From the NCBI GenBank assembly GCA_947311845.1, contig CAMZMU010000081.1, positions 3,816,701 through 3,880,700 of the forward strand: a DNA stretch of 64,000 bases, given 5' to 3'. The DNA comes from Poa pratensis. Taxonomy: Eukaryota; Streptophyta; Magnoliopsida; Poales; Poaceae. This document shows, in pieces, positions 1 to 12,243 of this stretch; within the stretch, counting starts at the first letter, position 1, and every line of letters begins with the position of its first letter. The position numbers were made by a program, and so were the translations under genes. Under the pieces are notes generated by a model. That model was not told the DNA's origin, ran no database searches, and worked only from the letters and a program-made list of their open reading frames with translations.

Positions 1-492
1 TTGTGGCACGTCATTAGCAAGAGGAAGAACATTGCTTTTGCTCCTCTCATCATGCGCATCATCGTGTGGAAGTGGCTTGAGAACAACTCCATTGAAGACC
101 TTGGCGATACGGAACAATGGATTCCCCACAAAAGCAAGAAGCTCCTCATCAAGTCTCACCCCAAGAAGACAAGCAAGGAAGTGGTTGACGAGGCTGGTCC
201 CTCTAAAGTTGGACCCATGAAATGGATGGCTCTTCAAATGAAGAAGATCTTCAAAGTGTCCAAGAAAGTGGAGAGGTTCCAATATGACACATATGAAGAG
301 AAGATGAAGGCTCGTCAGGCTGAGGTTGCTCTCCGTCGTGCTCAAGGAGAAGATGTGCAGTCCGGTTCGGAGAAGAATATCAAGACTTGGGATGAATGGC
401 AAGCTCGTGACAGCGAAGGGAATGTCATCACTTGGTCTGACTATGAAGAAGATGACGCCACCTCTCAGCCGCCTCCAGCTGGTTTCGAGTAG
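1..492 (+). CDS. C-terminal part of a Sirevirus-type retrotransposon ORF
   Basis: An open frame enters from the left edge and stops at 492, encoding at least 163 residues rich in Lys and Glu with an acidic tail (WSDYEEDD) and a Pro-rich end. It has no reverse transcriptase, integrase or RNase H motif. It lies just upstream of a run of purine tracts and a 3' LTR, which is where Sireviruses (the Maximus lineage in Triticeae) carry extra coding sequence after pol. I infer it is the end of that downstream ORF, sometimes called env-like. The protein itself is not recognised, and the 5' part is outside the window. Confidence 0.5.
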   Translation: MWHVISKRKNIAFAPLIMRIIVWKWLENNSIEDLGDTEQWIPHKSKKLLIKSHPKKTSKEVVDEAGPSKVGPMKWMALQMKKIFKVSKKVERFQYDTYEEKMKARQAEVALRRAQGEDVQSGSEKNIKTWDEWQARDSEGNVITWSDYEEDDATSQPPPAGFE

Positions 493-540
493 CCGTGGGG
501 ACGTAGCATCGGTCTCTTCCCTTTTTGGTGTCTCGATGCC

Positions 541-928
541 AAAGGGGGAGAGATATCTAGTAGGACTTTGCGGGGGTTTGCGAGGGATGTGTCACAAGCT
601 CGTTTTTCTCTCGTGGTTTGTCTATTGCTTGTGAACACTCTTTTTTTCAGTTCTTGGAACCCTCTATCCATATGGTGTAAGACATGTGAACTCTCTTTTT
701 ATGTCTCTTTGTTCATGTCGTTAATTTGTGCAAGCCTTTCTTATATATATCTTTATGCTTGCATGGTTTGTAAAATCTAGGGGGAGTGTTGATCCTAGAT
801 TATGTGCACTTGTGTATTCAAAGACATTTCGAGTATTGCACATGTCTAGGGGGAGCTCCGTCGAAATTTTACTAGCCTATTGCGTTGTAACTACTTGTGT
901 TGTCATCAAACACCAAAAAGGGGGAGAT
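541..928 (+). promoter_or_regulatory. Multiple polypurine tracts before the 3' LTR
   Basis: Four copies of a GGGGGAG core occur near 544, 780, 848 and 920. The last, AAAAAGGGGGAGAT, abuts the LTR start at 929 and is the likely primer for plus-strand DNA synthesis. Repeated polypurine tracts in this position are a described hallmark of Sirevirus Copia elements, which is the main reason for assigning the element to that lineage. Confidence 0.65.
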
Positions 929-2289
929 TGAAAGGGCATCTCCTTTGCCTATGGTTTTGGTGTTTGTTAACAACACAATTAGTTAGTCTAATATATCTGT
1001 TGATCTGTGCAGAAATTAGTAGGTAAAAGATCGCGGTTGAATTCTACTCGCAACAGGCTGTGTGGGAAGGTTTTTCCCAGGCAGCGGTAGTACCGCTGGC
1101 TCCAGCGGTAGTACCGCTGCACAGCTCCTCTGTGCTGCGCTACGCACAAGGGCGCAGCTACCGCTGCGGTACCGCCAGTGGTACCGCCGATTTCCGGCGT
1201 CTGTTGGTACCAGCGGTACCTCCAGCGGTACCCAGCGGTAGTACCGCTCCTTGGCGGTAGTACCGGCCCTCCTGGCGGTAGTACCGCCACGTGCTTTTCG
1301 CAGCACATCTGAGCTGTGGCGAAGGACCACTACCGCCCGCGGTACCGCTCGGGGTACCGCCGCTTTTGTGCTTCTGTGGGTACCAGCGGTACCTCCAGCG
1401 GTACCGGCGGTGGTACCGCCAGGTCCAGCGGTGGTACCGCCAGGGCCAGCGGTAGTACCGCTAGAAGGTCAACGGCTCGACGCGAAGCTGGCGAAGCGCT
1501 CTACACGTAGCGGTAGTACCGCTGCGGGAATCTGGCTGCCAACGGCCAAATTTGGGAGAGAGGCTATTTAAAGAGGTCTTCTTCCCCATTGAAGACCAAG
1601 CTTCACACACTCTCTCACCTCCATTAATGCAAGCTTCCTCCTCCTAGATCTCCCTACCCAACCACTCAATCAAGCTCAAAGTTGGGGAATCGAAGGAGGA
1701 GACCAAGATCTACATCTTCACCAAGCCGATTTACTTTTCCCCCTCATTCACTTGAGGGACCCTTTGCTAGGATTTCCATTGGGAAAACCTAGCCTCATAT
1801 TGTACTCACTTGTTGTCTTTGTGACAGATTTGTAGCTGTTCGGGAGCCCCCAATCCTCTTGTGGGTTGTGCCCCGGATCATTGTTGTAAGGGCTCCGGAT
1901 TCCGCCTTGAAGGTTTCCGATAGTGGAAGGTGAACCAAACCTTTGTGGTGCGGTTCATCGGAGAAGAAGGTGCACCCGCCTTTGTGGCGGTTGAGTTTTG
2001 ACCTTTGTGGTAGCTCACACCTCTCCAACGAGACGTACTCCCCTAAAAAGGAGGAACTCGGGATTACATCCGTGTCTCCGTGTGCTTTCACTTTCGGTTA
2101 CTTCTATCCTTGTTTACCGTCTTTACTTAGTGTACCTTGCTTAGTTGCTAGCTTGTCATATAGGTAAATTCACCATAGTTGCATATCTAGAGAATTTACC
2201 TTTTGTGTCAAGCCTAAATTTAAAAAGTACTAAAATTGAAGTAGCACCTATTCACCCCCCCCCCCTCTAGGTGTCATACGATCCTTTCA
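929..2289 (+). mobile_element. 3' LTR of a Sirevirus (Maximus-like) Copia element
   Basis: The LTR opens with TGAAAGG directly after the polypurine tract and ends with CCTTTCA, a perfect 7-bp terminal inverted repeat within TG...CA. It is about 1.36 kb long. The middle is packed with GCGGTAGTACCGC palindromes. A TATA-like stretch (CTATTTAAAGAGG, about 1564-1576) is followed by a pyrimidine-rich region. The 5' LTR is outside the window, so the target-site duplication (expected to match GTGGG at 2290-2294) cannot be confirmed. Confidence 0.8.
1083..1525 (+). repeat. Cluster of CGG/CCG palindromes in the LTR
   Basis: More than a dozen variants of the palindrome GCGGTAGTACCGC (also GCGGTGGTACCGC and AGCGGTACC) recur with short spacers through the upstream half of the LTR. 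CpG-rich palindromic repeats upstream of the TATA region are known from Sirevirus LTRs and are thought to be regulatory. The array is absent from the other LTRs in this window. Confidence 0.75.
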
Positions 2290-4114
2290 GTGGGGTCCAC
2301 TCGTCAGTGACTCAGCAGAAATATCTCGCGCGCGCAGAAATGTTTAAAGTGCTGACAGCGGGCCCCACTTGTCAGCGACTCATCTAATCGAAATGGTACG
2401 CTACCGTGGATCAAAGATCTAACGGCTGGGAAGCAAGCACATCGGCGACGACCAAAATTAGGCGGCGCCGTGGCTCCGGTGACAGCAAGGTGTGCGATTC
2501 GCTCACCTAGAGGCTCGGGAGGACGTGTAGGTGATGCAGAGGGATCGCGGAGGCTTGGGGAAGGTCGCTGAAGAAGTCTCACTTCCTGGGACGGCTCCAA
2601 TCGACGGCGTCGAGCAGCTCCGCTTCCACGGGCACTTCCCGAAACTCTGGCGAGGTCCTGGCTGCGATTATGTGCACGAAACAGAGGGGAAAAGGGAGTG
2701 TGTGAGTGCGGTGGTGCTGGAGAAGAGAGTGCAGCCCAGAGAGCAGAGAAAAGGTGAGAGGCACGACACGGCCGTGGTCGACATCCACCTTCTTCTCCGG
2801 CAGCACTTGGCCGTGGTCGACCAAGGCAGCGAGGGCTGCGACTGCGTGCTCGCCCTCCTGGCGGTGCACGAGTGAGGGTGGAGCAAGGGGGAGAGAGTGG
2901 TGTGGAGTGGAGAGGAAGTGAGGCTCGGGTGCTCTATTTAAGCTCGGAGCTCGGTCCATGGTGGACGTGGTGCGGGAGAGGTCCAGGGAGGGGGAGAGGA
3001 TGCCCTTGGCTGTCTGGGGTGTGCGGGCACGACGTTGGATGGCGGTGGGGGCCAGCGGGGTGCGAATGCGTGCGTGTCGACGAGCTGAGGAAGCTCGAGG
3101 TCGGGACGGTCGTGGACACGCCGACGGCGTTCCGCGGAGCGCGCGCATCAGGGGGGCCTCCGCGGAGCGGCCACTATGTCTAGGAGACTGTGGGGAGGCT
3201 AGGGAATGGCGGGGTGGTCCTTGGCTGACGAATGGTGCAGTGCAGCGCCGGGTCGTCAGCGATGACCTGGGCTCGGCCATGGCGCACGGCGCGCACGGGC
3301 GTGAGCAAAGGGGCACGTGTGGGAGCTGTGTTGCCGGTATTCTCGCGTCTTCTGGAGCAGAAGAGCGAGGGAGAGAGAGGGGGCACGGCGCTGTGCCACC
3401 ACGGCGTCGCCACCATCTTCCTCCACAGTGGCGACCACGGCGGCATGGGTGCGAGCTCCTGTCCCCTGGCGTGTCGGTCCTGGTCAAATTACACCGTTTT
3501 CTTCGGCTCCAGTGGGTGAGAGAGGTGAGTGGAGTGAGAGGGAGCAGATGTGGGCAGAGATTCGACGAACTTCGTTCGAAATTGATCGAATCCATCTCGG
3601 ATTGGGGATGAACACGGCTCTGCCACCAAGTGTTCGACGAAATGCTTGAACTAACAATAATTCCCAATTTCTGAAATTTATTTTCATAATTTACTTCACA
3701 TATGTTTATCAAGATTTGTGGTGCTGTTTAATTATTTATTTGACAAGTGCAACATAGCACATTTCTTGATTTGAATAAGATAAAGAAAGATATGGAATTT
3801 AAATTTAGGTTTTTGAAATTAATATTTGGAGAGGGAAAAGTTGTAGGAATAAAATGGGAGTGCTCATATTATCACTCCACTGAAATTTGTTTGAAAGAAA
3901 ATTAATTTCTCACTTGGAGAAATTGTGTGACACTTGTCACATGATTTTATTGTTTTAACTTTTTATTTTATTTCTTTGTTTTTCTTTAAGTTCCTAATTA
4001 GAGCAACAAACATCACAAGCAGCAATATATAACCAACACACATAATACAACAAAAGTTTTTGTTGGCCCACATTTTTGGAATAATAATACTTATTATAAT
4101 TTTGGGATGTTACA
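2290..4114 (-). mobile_element. Probable Gypsy LTR, minus orientation, truncated
   Basis: Read on the minus strand, the segment starts at 4114 with TGTAACATCCCAAAA, the usual opening of many Triticeae Gypsy LTRs. An AT-rich stretch of about 450 bp follows, then a GC-rich part with a TATA-like TTAAATAG at about 2933-2942, then a pyrimidine-rich leader. This order fits an LTR read toward lower coordinates. Its far end is cut by the Sirevirus LTR at 2289. The long open frames here are compositional (Pro/Arg/Ser-rich) and are not taken as genes. The family was not identified. Confidence 0.45.
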
Positions 4115-4530
4115 AATACCAACTCAATTAGGCGATAAATCGTAGAAAACATTATGTGCCTTTCAAATATCAATACAATCTCCAAATTATTCAATTACCC
4201 AATAATAAATAGGTCAAGGTTACATTATATATATATGCATGCTCATAATTAGATAAAACCCCATGATAAATCTATGTAAGACGAGTAAACTTATTTACAT
4301 TTAACCTATAAATAAGTTTCTTGTGTCAAGATAAAAAAAATCTAAAGCAACTTGGAAGACAACTCGTTAAAGCAATGTTCAAAATTGATGGTAATAGTCT
4401 GTAACAACATAGATGTCCACAATGTAAAAATAATCAACATTAATGACCCTTGTGTCTTCCCTTTTTCTTTTGTTACCATTTCATCCATACGTAGAATTGT
4501 GATATCATTTTCTGCGTAAATTGACATCTT
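4115..4530. other. AT-rich intergenic stretch
   Basis: AT-rich sequence with no credible ORF or element ends. It is the left flank of the LINE insertion, whose target site begins at 4531. Confidence 0.5.
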
Positions 4531-4652
4531 CCAAGATAGGCTCTTTTTTTAAAATAAAGGCCTTGGCCTGGCTTTATATATAAAGCAAAGTCACCACAAA
4601 GTTATTACAATCCCAAGTTCATAATAGAGTGCAGGGCATGCTCACAGGCGAG

Positions 4653-5701
4653 TCATGCGCTAATAGCAAAAGCCAGCAGACACGAAATAAGGGTAAAAAG
4701 AGTGGAAAGCCTAGGAGTCCTGCTGGTCGTCACTCCACATCCTGGCGCCAAGGGCACGGAGGTCAGCTGCCACGCCATCAAGCGCCGATCGGTCCACCTG
4801 CTTCGCCAACGGCTTCCATCTCTGGATAAACGATGACATAGTAAAGAAACAATCAGCGGGATGGCGGATAAAAACAATTCTATGGTCATTTTGTTGCGAG
4901 TTATCCAAAGCGTCCAACAAAGAGCCGCAAAACAAATCCAGACAACTCTATGCGTGCGACCAGTCAAGCTTTGAGCTAAAGCAATGAACTCCCCAGCCCC
5001 TGCTGGGTTCCAAGCACAAGCAAGGAGTTTCCTAACTCCTGCCCACAAGAATCTGGCTAAGGCGCAGCCAAAGAAAATATGGTTTGCCGTCTCATGTTCC
5101 CCACACAAGGTGCAAAAACCAGTGGAAGGCCCCTGCCTTCGCGCAATGTTATCGCTGGATGGCAGCCTCCCTCTAATGAGCTGTCTGAGGAAGATCTTTA
5201 TTTTGAGAGGGATTTTAGTAGCCCACACATCCTTGAAATGAAGTGTGGCAGCTCCAGTGCATAGCTTCCAATAGATTGAGCTAGTGGTGAATGAACCAGA
5301 GGGGTCCAGACGCCAGGAGACCTTGTCTCGCAGGGCCGAAGGGGCCCAGTCATGGATTTCGCGCCAAAGATCATCCCATTCCACCCGCTCCTCTAAGCCG
5401 AAGGCGCGACGAAAGCGGATCATCCAGCCCACGTCATTTCTGGCCTTGTCAATGGGGATAAAGGGATCGCTGCAGATGGCAAAAAGCTGAGGGAAGCAAT
5501 CGCGGAAGGGCGCCCTGCCCTTCCACCAGTCCATCCAAAACATGGTGGACTGTCTGTTGAACGCAGTATGCTTGGCTCCAAGCTTGAAGAGATGCTTGAT
5601 CTTTCGGAGACTGTTCCAAAACTGCGATCCTTTTTTGGTGGGGGAGGTGAAGATATCCCCATCCTGGAGGTATTTAGCACGAATAAGGTCAGCCAGAGCC
5701 C
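4653..5701 (-). pseudogene. LINE zf-RVT C-terminal region
   Basis: Continues the LINE ORF2: a linker (DLIRAKYLQDGDIFTSPT), then MFWMDWWKGRAPF, then the zf-RVT region with the sequence CTLCGEHETANHIFFGC (a C-x2-C...H...C pattern) and WTLWITRNK near the end. This matches the order of the zinc-binding reverse-transcriptase domain in plant LINEs. It begins right after the stop that ends the upstream part, and it finishes about 100 bp before the A tail. Confidence 0.8.
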
Positions 5702-6712
5702 CTACTCATTTTGGCTTAGCTTCCAAATCCATTTAAGCATTAGGGCTATGTTCATGAATTTGGTGTTGAGGATCCCCAGACCCCCAAGTTCCATGGGTTT
5801 GCACACCGTGGCCCAGTTAACCATGTGATATTTGCGAGTGTCGCCTGGTCCCTCCCAAAAGAACCAGCATCTCGCTTTGTCCATGGCGCTGTGCGTGCCA
5901 TCATAGAGCAAATGGAGGCTCATGGCGAAGATAGTGAGGCTGGTAAGGCAGGAATTAATCAGGGTTAGCCTAGCAGCCAAGGACATCCCAATGCCCTGCC
6001 AAGGATCCACACGGTGAGCCACCCCACCCGAGAGGGGCTCCCAGTCTTTCAGTAGGAGCCTTTTGCCGCTAAGAGGCATCCCCAGGTAGGAGATGGGAAA
6101 AGACCCCAGCTTGCAATTAAGCAAGTTGGCGAGTCTAATCTGCTCCTCTTGGTCAACTACCAAGATGACCACTTCACTTTTGCTGAAGTTGATTTTAAGA
6201 CCTGACATGCTTTCGAAGCAGAGGAGAAGAAACTTGAGGTTGGCGATGCCTAGGTCGTCAGGTTCGAACATGATCATGGTGTCGTCAGCGAACTGGAGGT
6301 TAGACCCCCCCCCCCCTAGGGATGAGATGTGGGACCAGCCCCTTGATGTGTCCCGCCGCCCTAGCACGCTCGAGGATTAGGGCCAGGGCGTCCACCACCC
6401 AATCAAACAGAAGAGGCGATAAGGGATCCCCTTGGTGGACGCCTCTCGCATTCCTGAAATAGGGACCCACTTCCCCGTTAATATTGATGGCAGTTTGGCC
6501 TCCCGAGACCAATTGCATGAGACGATGAACCACCCCTGGTTCAAAGCCCCGCCGAGAAAGGACTGGATGAAGGAACTCCCAGTTCACTCGGTCAAAAGCT
6601 TTCTCAAAGTCAAGTTTGAGGAAAACACCCTTCAACTTCTTGGCTCTAACTTCATGGACAATTTCCTGGAGCGCCAGCACTCCCTCGTGCAACGCCCGTC
6701 CCTTAATGAAAG
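5702..6712 (-). pseudogene. LINE reverse transcriptase fragment, frameshifted
   Basis: Minus-strand reading gives conserved reverse-transcriptase blocks in order: AFIKGR, LKLDFEKAFDRVNW, GVHQGDPLSPLLF, then the catalytic FADD box in LQFADDT, then KSEVVIL and SYLGMPL. The Asp pair needed for polymerase activity is present. The frame breaks between the QGDPLSPLLF block and the FADD box at a run of about 13 Cs (6304-6317), where the two overlapping frames meet. An in-frame stop follows KLSQNE near 5702. With the missing 5' half, this copy is dead. Confidence 0.85.
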
Positions 6713-6726
6713 CCAAGATAGGCTCT

Positions 6727-8276
6727 CAACCACAAATTCTACAATTGAGAAAAAAATGTCCCCACATACTTAATCAAAGGCATTGACTGAACTAATACAA
6801 TTAAATTTTTATCAACAAAATATACAAAGTCAAAGTGAAATCATAAAACATAACCCATCGCTTAACTAGAGTTGGTTTCGGCCACCACCATAAGCTAGAG
6901 AAAATACTCTCAAGTATTTCTTAAATACCCCACCTCGGATATTGTTTAGAATCAGATTTTGTTAGAATGAGATTAAATATTGTAAAGAGAAAGAGTTTGA
7001 TTCCTACTAGACAAGACCTAGTCCATGTTTTCGGTTCGGAATCGGTTTTGTGCAATATTCAGTAAAATAAGCATAACTTTCTCATACGTAGTCCGTTTTC
7101 GACGTACGATCTATGACCACTCAAAGTTTTCAGAAAAAAAAACACGTGGATATGGTATTTTTCCCAAAAAATCAAGGTAGGACGGCCACCCTACCTTGCC
7201 CTAGTGTGAGCTCCGCCCCGCAACCTGACAAGCAAGTGATAGATTTGTTTGCAAAAGGTTTTACCAGGGTCTTGGATATATATCTAAGTTTTCTGGTCCT
7301 GCCTTTTCTGTAATTGTGTTTTTGGTTTAATATATTTCAGATGTTGGCCCTAAAAAAATATCCATAGGATAGTTGTCCCACATATATAGATAGAATCTTG
7401 AGAAAACTTACACGCATATTGTTGTTGTACGTGGGCTCTGTTCGAGCTATTTTTACATGGCCCAAACAGAGAACAGTTTTAGACATTGCTATCATTATAG
7501 AAGTCATGCTTTGCTTTTTTGCTTCTTATTCTTGAACCTATGTGTATATCAGTTTCTGGACGTGTTTTCTACTGGACGAACCATGTCTACACTGACCAAT
7601 GAAGCTTCTGTTCTTTTGTTAACGTTGACGTCCAAAAGAGCTAGCCACGGACACAAAATTGTTTTTTTTTTGGTTAATGAAGATGCTAAATTGTTAAGTA
7701 GCGACCACGCACAGGCTCTCTTCCGACCGAGCTTCAGAAGAAATCGTGAAGCTGGCCCGTGCAATGCAAGAGAGACGTTGAGCCCAGCAGCATCGGCCTC
7801 CCGCACTGCCATCGACTAGAGAGGATTGTCATTTCTGATATTTCACAAACCACATGATAACAGAGTATTTCTAAAAGGTAAAAACCGATAAATTTGGAAA
7901 AACATGATAATGGAGTAAAGAAAACAGTACCACTGCGTACACTTCTAAACTAGCTCTACTCTAACTTTTTAACCCGTAATTTGGAGTACTTTGTATGGAT
8001 GCGTCAATCCATACTCTAGTTACAAAAGGTATATACCAGTCATATAGGAGTAATATATAGGGAGAACAAAGAAATGACAGATCTCAGGTGCTAACTAGAT
8101 TGCCAGACCAAACCAACCAAAGAATGGACAAAATGGTAGAAAAGATATGTGCAACAATGACAGCATTTTTCACGAGCTTTTATGTTCACAAAACAGCCCA
8201 TTTGGATGAGAGCATCACAGAAGCGCGGCCAAGTCTCCATGAGCAGCATATAGGCGGTACAGGAGAGCCGCAGCAC
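6727..8276. other. Region downstream of the GTD-binding gene
   Basis: Between the LINE and the stop codon of the next gene. No recognisable protein or element ends were seen. The part near 7950-8276 probably includes the 3' UTR of the minus-strand gene. An 87-residue minus-strand ORF at 7549-7812 has no recognisable motif and was not called. Confidence 0.4.
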
Positions 8277-11200
8277 CTAGCTTCTCTTAAGGTATCTTCT
8301 GTATCTCTGTTTGTGGGATCTGTCAAGCAACAACATAAGTCCAACATAGCTCCCGCACAAACCAAACGGATACCTGCAAACGGTGGTCAGCAATGGTTAC
8401 TACTACAAGGCAAGGTTAACCAATTGAGTAAGATTTGAAAACTCACTTGATGCGATCTAATTTCTTTCCCCGAGAAAAGACAGAAGCGATCCACTGGACG
8501 AAACATAAACAAGCAAGTCAGCAAAGAAATAAGGCGCTCCCCATAGTTGTCATGTAACATTAAAATCTGCTACAGCGGGACTAAGAATATGCAAATAAAA
8601 GAGAACTAGTCTGTTCTTTTTCCTTCTTTCAACAAGGGACTAAGTGGGTCAATTGGTCTAGATTAAGATAATGGGAATGCATAATGAACTGAAAAAAAAA
8701 CATGGAAACAATTGCCCGTAACTTTAACTAAAATTAAATATCAACACCACAAATAGCACAAAAGGATGCCAGGCGGCATGAGAGCAGGTTATAGTCAACT
8801 GTGCATATGTCAAACACCATGCTTATTAGTCAAGTGATAGTCATGATCCAATTCTGACACCCCCCCATGTTGATAACATAAGGTTACATATTTTATTTTG
8901 TTTACAAGGCATTTGGCAGCAGGCCTGGCACTAACCTATAATAAGCATACAGTCATAATCCAATTCTGACACCTCACATGTTGATAAGGTAATGTCAGTT
9001 ATATTACTTAGATCACAGGACATCTGATAGCAGACCTGGCACTAACCAATACTAAACAAAGAACAATAAAATAAATTGTAAGAACCTTAGTGTGAACTTA
9101 ATTTCATGTTCTCACACCAATTCAGGCTGTTTTTCTCTGGTGTTTGGTAGTATGATGAAGTTCAACAATTGCGTCTAGTTCACGCTTGATGCAGCATAAG
9201 ATGGTCACATATGAAACGAGAGACCCAAACAAAGGCCTGGAAACTGCATGCAATAGGTGCAACCAAATCAACAATTGTCTATATCCTGTGACACTATAAC
9301 TCAACTACTATATGGGTAAGAGAGAATGTAAATAAGCAGCAGCTACCATGGTAAACAAGCATGGTTAACATTTGAGGCTTGTTACGTGGCCTACACACAT
9401 ACCCAGGTAATAGGGGGAAATGGGGCTTTATAAAATAATAATATGAAATCCTGCAATGCCATTTATGGAATATTTAGGAGTAAGATTGCATTGAGAGAAA
9501 CAACTACTGTTGAAACAGACAGAGTTGTGCTTCATCACAAGAATACAGATTAACAAACTTCCACAATCACAACCGACCAGTAACCAGGCTCCATAGAATT
9601 TAATATTTAGACACCTATTGTGACTTTATCAGGCGAGATATAGAGGGAATACCACGACCTGTACATTTATGTATGTCACTCAATAGTTACCAAATGAAAT
9701 ATTACGTACGAGTGTTCAGCCCAGCAAAAAAGTGTGGGTATTTTACCATTTTCATAAAATCTAACGACGTAGTGAGTAAAATTACAAAATAATAGTTATT
9801 AGTTGGTGATAATTATTTCCCTTTAGAAATAGGTGGTCAATCTTCATTTTTCAGGTATATTGATGTGTAAGGCATCAAACATATTATATAATCCCTTTAG
9901 GAAAAGATGCAATCAACAATGACTCTATTGTCCAACAGAAGAAGAATTACTCACATGCCATGACAGCATAAACAAATCACGATGACTTAAAATACGGCAG
10001 TGGTGCGACCACATGTATTCCTAATTTAAATCTATAAAGGACTAATAATTATGACTTTCTCCATCTTATATCGAGCACTAAAACACTTCTCATAACTCAA
10101 TCTGACCGTATTCGGAGCACGTATTGCAGTACCCTACTGCATGTCTAAATCATTATACTATTATAGTGTGTGTGGTATCCTACTAAGTACTAACCCAGTA
10201 TTACGAACGGCATGAAAAAAAACGAGCAATACATTAATGTGCCAATTTAGACGAACTGACCAATCAATACGAACGAATTGAGGGGTTCATTTATAGAAGT
10301 GCAAGAACAGATGAGTTTACCTTAACTACGGTGACAATGAAGAATTTCGCAAAGAAAGGCTGCGTCTTCACCACCTTCCTCTCTGGCGCCACCACTGGTT
10401 GTGGCGCTGTCTGCATTTTCACGGAAAGTGCATTCAGTGGTGCTGCCTTCTCGCATAGGTGGTGAGCAATATCCTTGAGCATCACAACCTGCGCCTTCTC
10501 AGCTCCCATGGACATGATTGCATGCCGCATCGACTCCCGGTCTGCCTCCAGTGCTTGAAGCCTGGCACTGAGCTTCTGTATCTCCTGCTCCTCAGCCCAC
10601 GTCCCAACCCCACCCACACAGCCGACGTCGCTCCCCATTGGCGTGCCGAAGTAGCGGCAGTCCTCGGGTGCGGCGACAGGCACATCGACAGTGTACACCC
10701 GGTCGCAGTCGTCGTCGTCATCCTGCTCCACCACGAAGGGGAACTCATCAGCCACTGCAATGCCACCGTCGTAGGCGAACAAACTGTCATTGGAGAGTGC
10801 ACGCGCGTGACGAGGCTTATCAGCGGGTCGGCCGGGCATTCTGTTTAGCAAGTGGTGGGTGCGCGGGGTACCAACGTCGGAGGGCGCGGGGTGGTCGAGG
10901 CATTGGATGGAAGGGTGGTATTCGTCGTCGTCCGCGAATGGGTGGTCGGCGGCGGCGGCCGTGGGGGACGAGGGGAGGGACGACGGTGAGAGGAATCCGA
11001 GGTGGAGGAGGCGGGAGCGGCAGGCCCGGAGCTGCGCGGAGAGGGACTGGACGGAGGCGTCCCGTCGCGCTATGGCGTCCTGGAGCGCGGCGACCTCGGC
11101 TGCGTCGTGCGCGAACCGATCCTCGGCGAAGCGCCGGAACTGGCGCGCCTCCATCATGGCCTCGGACTTGTCCCGCTGCAGGCGGAGGATCATGGACATG

Positions 11201-11466
11201 GCCTCGCTGGCGGCCTCGGCGGCGGCGCCGCGCTCCGCCTCGAGCTCCTCCTGCAGGCCCGCCATCCCGGCCTGGTGCCACGCGACGGACTCGCGGAGCG
11301 CCGCCGCCGCCGCCTCGTCGCCGGGTCCCACCCGCGCCACCATGGCCTCCGCGGGCAGGTCCCGCCTGCGGAGCGTGACGCGCGCGGGGCCGGCCGCCAG
11401 CTCGTCCCCGCCGCCGCCGCCGCCGCCGCAGAGTGGGCACGCGTCGCCGCCGGGGTCGGTCGCCAT
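8277..11466 (-). CDS. GTD-binding (zein-binding/DUF593) myosin-binding-like protein
   Basis: Model: complement(8277-8373, 8447-8493, 10321-11466), 429 residues. The ATG at 11466 has good context (CCGCCATGG); the open frame continues five codons upstream without another ATG. The N-terminus has CPLCGG (residues 10-15). A helical GTD-binding domain spans about 57-150 (SMILRLQRDKSEAMMEARQF, then LRACRSRLLHLGF). A second coiled coil lies near 300-345, and the C-terminus is basic (KYPFGLCGSYVGLMLLL). Introns end at AAG^GTAAAC, AA^GTGAGT and matching CAG acceptors, and all phases fit. Family knowledge: these proteins bind class XI myosins or tether vesicles and zein bodies through this domain. A 0.9-kb transposon lies about 0.8 kb upstream. 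The family call is firm; the exact orthologue is not. Confidence 0.88.
8839..9060. repeat. Imperfect tandem duplication, unit about 112 bp
   Basis: Two adjacent copies start AGTCATGATCCAATTCTGAC (8839) and AGTCATAATCCAATTCTGAC (8951) and share ATGTTGATAA and a CCTGGCACTAACC end block. They lie in the 1.8-kb first intron of the GTD-binding gene. Several substitutions separate them, so the duplication is not recent. Confidence 0.7.
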
Positions 11467-12243
11467 GGCGGAAGAAGGCACGCGGGCATCCGGTGGGGGG
11501 GACGCGTGGAGGGCGGCGTTGCGGCGGTTATGGCGCGGATGCGGTCAAGCGGAGGAGAGGCGGAGCGGGAGAGGCGGCCTGGGAAAGGAAGGGGGTTTGC
11601 GGCTGGGTGATTTTGTTGCCGAGTCTGGGGCGTGAGCTTGGTTTGGGTTTTGGAAAGTTTGGGAGGGGAGACGGTGGGTTGGGTGGTCCGCCCCGCCCGC
11701 CTGCCTGCCTGGCTCCGGCTGCCGCGCTCGTGAATCTTGGGAGCGGGACGGCGGGAGAGAGAGAGAGAGGCAGGCTGGCGGCGCGCGGAGGAATTTCAGA
11801 AAGGACAAAGGTCAGGGAAGGTGAGACAAGAGTGCCGGTGCCGGCGGGGGCCTCCAGCGTGTCGTGGTCCAACCATGTGTGGGTAGTTGGAACTTGACGG
11901 ACCGGGAATAAGCCTCGTGGTCATGTCTCGTCTTAATTTTAGTTTGATTTTAGGACGCGCCTAGAGCAACCAAAGTCGACATAGGAATAGACTCTTTCGA
12001 CCCTGTATGTATGGTGATCACGATTTCCACCGCAATCACCTTCGTCTTCCCCCACGCCTCCTCGTGCACTGTCCGCATCCCCTCTTTGGGCTCTCGAGTT
12101 CGAATCTCTCTACAGGCTCGGGGTGACCAAGGGGCAAACCCTATTGCATACGTGTCAAACGTACAGTAATTGTGAAAGAACACCTTGAGCATAATGTAAA
12201 TGATAAGAATGTTGTGAATACGAAAACAAGATGCAGCTTATAA
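11467..12243. promoter_or_regulatory. 5' UTR and promoter side of the GTD-binding gene
   Basis: GC-rich sequence directly upstream of the ATG, with CT-rich tracts on the minus strand and a short GA repeat near 11754-11770. No clear TATA box was identified. The GC-richness fades by about 11900, where ordinary AT-rich sequence begins. Predicted ORFs here are compositional. Confidence 0.4.

Larger units (their letters stand above)
4545..6712 (-). mobile_element. 5'-truncated LINE (L1-clade, RIL) with 14-bp TSD
   Basis: The minus-strand element carries the C-terminal half of a LINE ORF2. The 3' end on the left has a short A tail (poly-T on the plus strand at 4544-4550) preceded by a typical grass LINE tail. 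It is flanked by an exact 14-bp duplication, CCAAGATAGGCTCT, at 4531-4544 and 6713-6726, which is the signature of target-primed reverse transcription. The 5' end is truncated inside the reverse-transcriptase domain at AFIKGR. Confidence 0.9.

Noticed and set aside
2579..3712. 377-residue minus-strand ORF
   Set aside because: Strongly Pro/Arg/Ser-biased, no domain, overlapped by equally long frames on the other strand; explained by GC-rich LTR sequence.
10638..11635. Long plus-strand ORFs opposite the GTD-binding gene
   Set aside because: Compositional shadows of a GC-rich exon; Arg/Gly/Pro-rich with no motif, while the minus frame has a clear domain and spliced C-terminus.
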